Shown here piece after piece: positions 61,146-64,000 of a stretch of DNA of 64,000 nucleotides (within the stretch, counting starts at the first letter, position 1; each line of letters begins with the position of its first letter). The position numbers were made by a program, and so were the translations under genes. The DNA comes from Bacteroidales bacterium. Lineage in GTDB: Bacteria > Bacteroidota > Bacteroidia > Bacteroidales > UBA932. The notes beneath the pieces were generated by a model, which searched no databases, had not been told where the DNA came from, and was given only the letters and a program-made list of their open reading frames with translations. The DNA lies in the NCBI GenBank assembly GCA_017557535.1, contig JAFYYM010000074.1, positions 1 to 64,000 of the forward strand, in the 5' to 3' direction.

Positions 61146-62891
61146 ATGACCAGGAAAGCAATCTTCGTCGCCGCTCTCGTCGCCGCTGTCCTTCTGGCCG
61201 GAGGAGTAAGGAGCAAAGCTTGTACCAACATCATTGTGACCAGGGGTGCCAGCGCCGACAATTCTAACATCGTTTCCTATGCAGCCGACTCTCATGTTCT
61301 TTACGGGGAGCTTTATTTCCATCCCGCGGCTGTTTGGAAGGCCGGTTCAATGCTGGATGTTGTGGACTGGGACTCTTACCGCCCGTTAGGCAGTATCCCT
61401 CAAGTCGCCAGAACCTACAAGACTGTCGGTAACATGAACGAGTATCAGCTGATCATAGGCGAGACCACTTGGGGAGGCCGTAGGGAGCTTCACGACCCGG
61501 CCGGAATCATGGATTACGGCTCTCTGATCTACATAACCCTCCAAAGGGCAAAGACAGCGAGAGAGGCCATCCAGATTATAATCGACCTGGCCAATAAATA
61601 TGGATACGCTTCTTCCGGCGAGTCTTTCTCCATTGCGGACAAGGATGAGGCCTGGGTTATGGATCTGGTGGGAAAAGGTCCCGACAATAAGGGTATCAAC
61701 TATGTCGCGATCAGGATCCCGGACGGTTACATCTGCTCGCACGCCAACCAGGCCCGTATCCAGACTTTCCCGCAGAACGACCCGGCCAACTGTGTTTTCG
61801 CTCCTGGAATGATCGAGTTCGCCAGGGAGAAAGGCTGGTTCAGTGGAGAGGACAAGGATTTCGATTTCACGGCCGCTTTCGGCCCGGTCGATTTCGGTGG
61901 TGCCAGAGGTTGTGACGCCCGCGCGTGGAGCGCTTTCAATATCCTGACCGGAGGAGAGTTCACTTATGAGAAAGACGGCAAGATGGTCACTGAGCCTGCC
62001 TCCGCATATTATGATTATATCACCGGGAAGGATCTTTCCAAGAGGATGCCTCTCTTCGTCAAGCCTTCCAAGAAAATCACGGTCAAGGATGTCGCTGATG
62101 CTATGAGGGATCATTTTGAGGGAACCCCGTTGGATATGACCACCGACATCGGAGCCGGCGGTAACGCTCTTCCTTACAGGTGGAGACCCATGGGTTTCTC
62201 AAAGGATGGATGGAGCTATACCAACGAGAGGGCGATAGCCACCCAGCAGACCGGTTTCTGGTTCGTCGCCCAGGCCAGGCATGACCTTCCTGACGTGATA
62301 GGAGGAATCATCTGGTTTGGCACTGATGACGCCGCGACATCCTATGTCACCCCTATCTATTCCAACACCAACGATGTGCCTGAGTGCTTCAGGGTGGGTA
62401 ACGGCAACATGCTTGAATATTCAAATACCGCTTCTTTCTGGATCAATAACCGTGTGGCGAACGATTGCTACAAGGCCTACAATATCATGGCTCCCACGGT
62501 ACGCGCCGCTATCGACAAGTTCGAGAATGACCAGCTGGGCACGAAGGTTCCCGAGATGGACGCCAAAGCGCTTGCCGCCTACAATGCCATCCTTGCCAAG
62601 ATCGGTAAGAAAGATCCCGAGGCCAAGGATTGGTTCGCCCCTGTGAAAAAGATGCTGACAGAATATTCTGTCGGGACCGCCCAGAAGCAGTTCGAGGATT
62701 GGGTGGCTCTCGAGGAAATGATCACCGTGAAGTTCATTGACGGCAATGTCAAGGCCCAGAATGAGGATGGGAGCTTCAAGCACTCGCAATACAATGCCGG
62801 CACTCCGGTAGGGATCACGAATCCTGGCTATACCGACAAGTGGAAAGAGGCCGTCATCAAAGATCACGGCGACGTCATCCGTGTGAGATAA
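61146..62891 (+). CDS. C69-family dipeptidase, exported
   Basis: A 581-residue Ntn-hydrolase of peptidase family C69, which cleaves dipeptides outside the cytoplasm. The signal region ends VRSKAC, so cleavage would expose Cys26 in CTNIIVTRGASADNSN as the N-terminal nucleophile typical of the family. Further family blocks are YQLIIGETTWGGRREL, EAWVMDLVGKGPDNKG and the later LPYRWRPMG and QTGFWFVAQAR. Its stop overlaps the start of the S46-like gene (TAATG), so the two are coupled, suggesting peptide breakdown in the periplasm. Confidence 0.9.
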   Translation: MTRKAIFVAALVAAVLLAGGVRSKACTNIIVTRGASADNSNIVSYAADSHVLYGELYFHPAAVWKAGSMLDVVDWDSYRPLGSIPQVARTYKTVGNMNEYQLIIGETTWGGRRELHDPAGIMDYGSLIYITLQRAKTAREAIQIIIDLANKYGYASSGESFSIADKDEAWVMDLVGKGPDNKGINYVAIRIPDGYICSHANQARIQTFPQNDPANCVFAPGMIEFAREKGWFSGEDKDFDFTAAFGPVDFGGARGCDARAWSAFNILTGGEFTYEKDGKMVTEPASAYYDYITGKDLSKRMPLFVKPSKKITVKDVADAMRDHFEGTPLDMTTDIGAGGNALPYRWRPMGFSKDGWSYTNERAIATQQTGFWFVAQARHDLPDVIGGIIWFGTDDAATSYVTPIYSNTNDVPECFRVGNGNMLEYSNTASFWINNRVANDCYKAYNIMAPTVRAAIDKFENDQLGTKVPEMDAKALAAYNAILAKIGKKDPEAKDWFAPVKKMLTEYSVGTAQKQFEDWVALEEMITVKFIDGNVKAQNEDGSFKHSQYNAGTPVGITNPGYTDKWKEAVIKDHGDVIRVR

Positions 62892-64000
62892 TGAGAGGTT
62901 TAAGGAATATTCTCACTGCTGCCGCCATTCTCATCAGCTCGGCGGCTTCGGCAGATAAAGGTTTTTGGCCTATCCAGGACATCAATCACGCCCTGGAAAA
63001 AGACATGAGGGAACGGGGGATCAAACTCCGCCCCAAGGAAATCTACAATGTGGACTCTCCAGGCTCAGGGCTTGCTGACGCGGTGTTGACCTTCGGGTTC
63101 AAGTACACGGGATGCTTTGTCTCTAACTGGGGGCTGGTGCTGACATCGGCCGATCCCGCCATAGATTATATGGATAGGCTCGGGGATGTGGGACAGCAAT
63201 TGCTCAAGGAAGGTTTCCACGCCGTCTCAGACGATCGTGAGATTCCTCTCGAAGGAGAGAAAGTCTATTCCCTGAAGAGAGTGTTCGACGTGACCGAGGA
63301 TGTGAAGACATTGCTGAATCGGGGGATGGAGTATTCGGAAGTCGTATCTAAAATCGAGAAAGCATACGAGGAGTCGACTACGGTGACTTGCCGCTTGTCT
63401 TCTGAATGGGCAGGGGAGAAGTATTATATCTCCGCTTACAAAGTCTATGACGATGTGCGGTTGGTCGTGATGCCACCCTTGTCAATGGCCCGCGCGGGAG
63501 ATGTTGATGGTAAATGGTCATGGCCTACCCCAAGGTGCGATTTCGCTTTGTTCCGGATTTACGATCACGGCCGCCCGGTTTCGGGGGCAAAGTGCCTGGA
63601 CGTGTGCCTTGACGGTTATTCCAGCGGCGCTTTCACGATGACGATTGGATATCCGAGATTTACGGAACGCTATGTCTCTTCGGTAGATGCCCGTTTCAGG
63701 GAAGGTGTCACCCTTCCGCTGACCAATTCCATCCGAGGAGCCCGACTCGAGATCATGAGACTCGGTATGGCCGGGGATCCTTCTGTCCGAAGCAAATATT
63801 CAGCTAGGGCATCCGAGTTGGAGGAGTCGCTCCAGGAAGGAAGAAGATTGGCGGCTTATTACAAGGCCTCTGGCTTAGTCGGAATCAAGGAAAACGGCGA
63901 GGGATGGATGCCGGAGGATTTAATGTCAGGCCTGAGGGATGCTTTTGAGAGAACCACCCGTGTGGAATACGACAAACTACTCAGGACAGAGACCATTCAG
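62891..64000 (+). CDS. S46-family peptidase-like protein lacking the catalytic His, partial
   Basis: The first 370 residues of a protein resembling the S46 (DPP7/DPP11) peptidases, running off the right edge. The signal peptide is followed by ADKGFWPIQDINHALEKDMR, and the serine-protease start GCFVSNWGLVLTSADPA near 74-90. In active S46 enzymes the block after GLVLT reads NHH with the catalytic His; here it reads SADP. The Asp block is present in altered form (RCDFALFRIYD). The serine region is beyond the window. It is therefore probably not a working protease of the usual type, though the fold is kept. It is coupled to the C69 gene. Confidence 0.8.
   Translation, partial: MRGLRNILTAAAILISSAASADKGFWPIQDINHALEKDMRERGIKLRPKEIYNVDSPGSGLADAVLTFGFKYTGCFVSNWGLVLTSADPAIDYMDRLGDVGQQLLKEGFHAVSDDREIPLEGEKVYSLKRVFDVTEDVKTLLNRGMEYSEVVSKIEKAYEESTTVTCRLSSEWAGEKYYISAYKVYDDVRLVVMPPLSMARAGDVDGKWSWPTPRCDFALFRIYDHGRPVSGAKCLDVCLDGYSSGAFTMTIGYPRFTERYVSSVDARFREGVTLPLTNSIRGARLEIMRLGMAGDPSVRSKYSARASELEESLQEGRRLAAYYKASGLVGIKENGEGWMPEDLMSGLRDAFERTTRVEYDKLLRTETIQ

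Overview
The window is a chromosomal segment of a Bacteroidales bacterium, probably a gut or rumen glycan degrader. The evidence is a SusC/SusD pair, many exported proteins with Bacteroidota-type lipobox signal peptides, PheS carrying the Bacteroidota cysteine-rich insertion, S46 and C69 peptidases, and repeated Bacteroides-type promoters (TTTG, 19-20 nt, TAnnTTTG). No plasmid or phage module, no CRISPR array and no IS transposase was seen.

Layout. (1) 1-1425: the right edge of an integrative element, with a tyrosine recombinase cut by the window edge and a 20-nt tRNA 3' end (Leu-like) as the likely att site. (2) 1574-2268: two decayed genes (VOC and GyrI-like). (3) 2366-5399: a methyltransferase and the methionine genes metX and metY. 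(4) 5571-7009: the collapsed remains of a second copy of the glycan-uptake locus, in which a susC start is fused to a susD end, followed by a halved paralogue of the protein at 22225. (5) 7162-8083: a three-gene DUF3791/DUF3990 toxin-like module with a clear promoter. (6) 8121-17202: an AraC regulator divergent from GH16, DUF5107-TPR, sodium symporter and FAD oxidoreductase genes. (7) 17366-26591: susC, susD, an unknown lipoprotein and an exported FAD oxidoreductase. (8) 26694-36022: a plus-strand operon with a TIM-barrel hydrolase, a GDPD-HAD fusion, a symporter, a GDPD lipoprotein, a barrel-like protein, an exported Gfo/Idh oxidoreductase and a metallophosphatase. (9) 48604-35997: a 12-gene minus-strand operon with a sialidase-like protein, two Gfo/Idh proteins, an MFS transporter, nagA, nagB, DUF1080, an unknown protein, a DUF5009 acyltransferase, GH20-like, GH16 and a second nagA. 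(10) 48785-54854: an M49-like protein lacking one zinc ligand, plus several unrecognised genes. (11) 54961-56553: a Fic gene between copies of the 3' end of an intact tRNA-Gly gene. (12) 56638-64000: DUF1080, an SGNH esterase, a LolA-like protein, pheS, a C69 dipeptidase and an S46-like protein without its catalytic histidine.

How the genes fit together (inference). Regions 6-9 form one large glycan-use locus. SusC/D would import oligosaccharides. GH16 endo-enzymes and a GH20-like exo-enzyme would cut them. MFS and sodium symporters would carry sugars inwards, and NagA and NagB would feed amino sugars into glycolysis as fructose-6-phosphate. The locus also has exported dehydrogenase-like Gfo/Idh proteins with DUF1080 proteins (the 3-keto-glycoside combination), two FAD oxidoreductases, two secreted glycerophosphodiesterases (one fused to a HAD phosphatase) and a secreted metallophosphatase. 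This suggests an amino-sugar glycan carrying phosphoglycerol or other substituents, degraded partly by redox chemistry. The substrate cannot be fixed from sequence alone.
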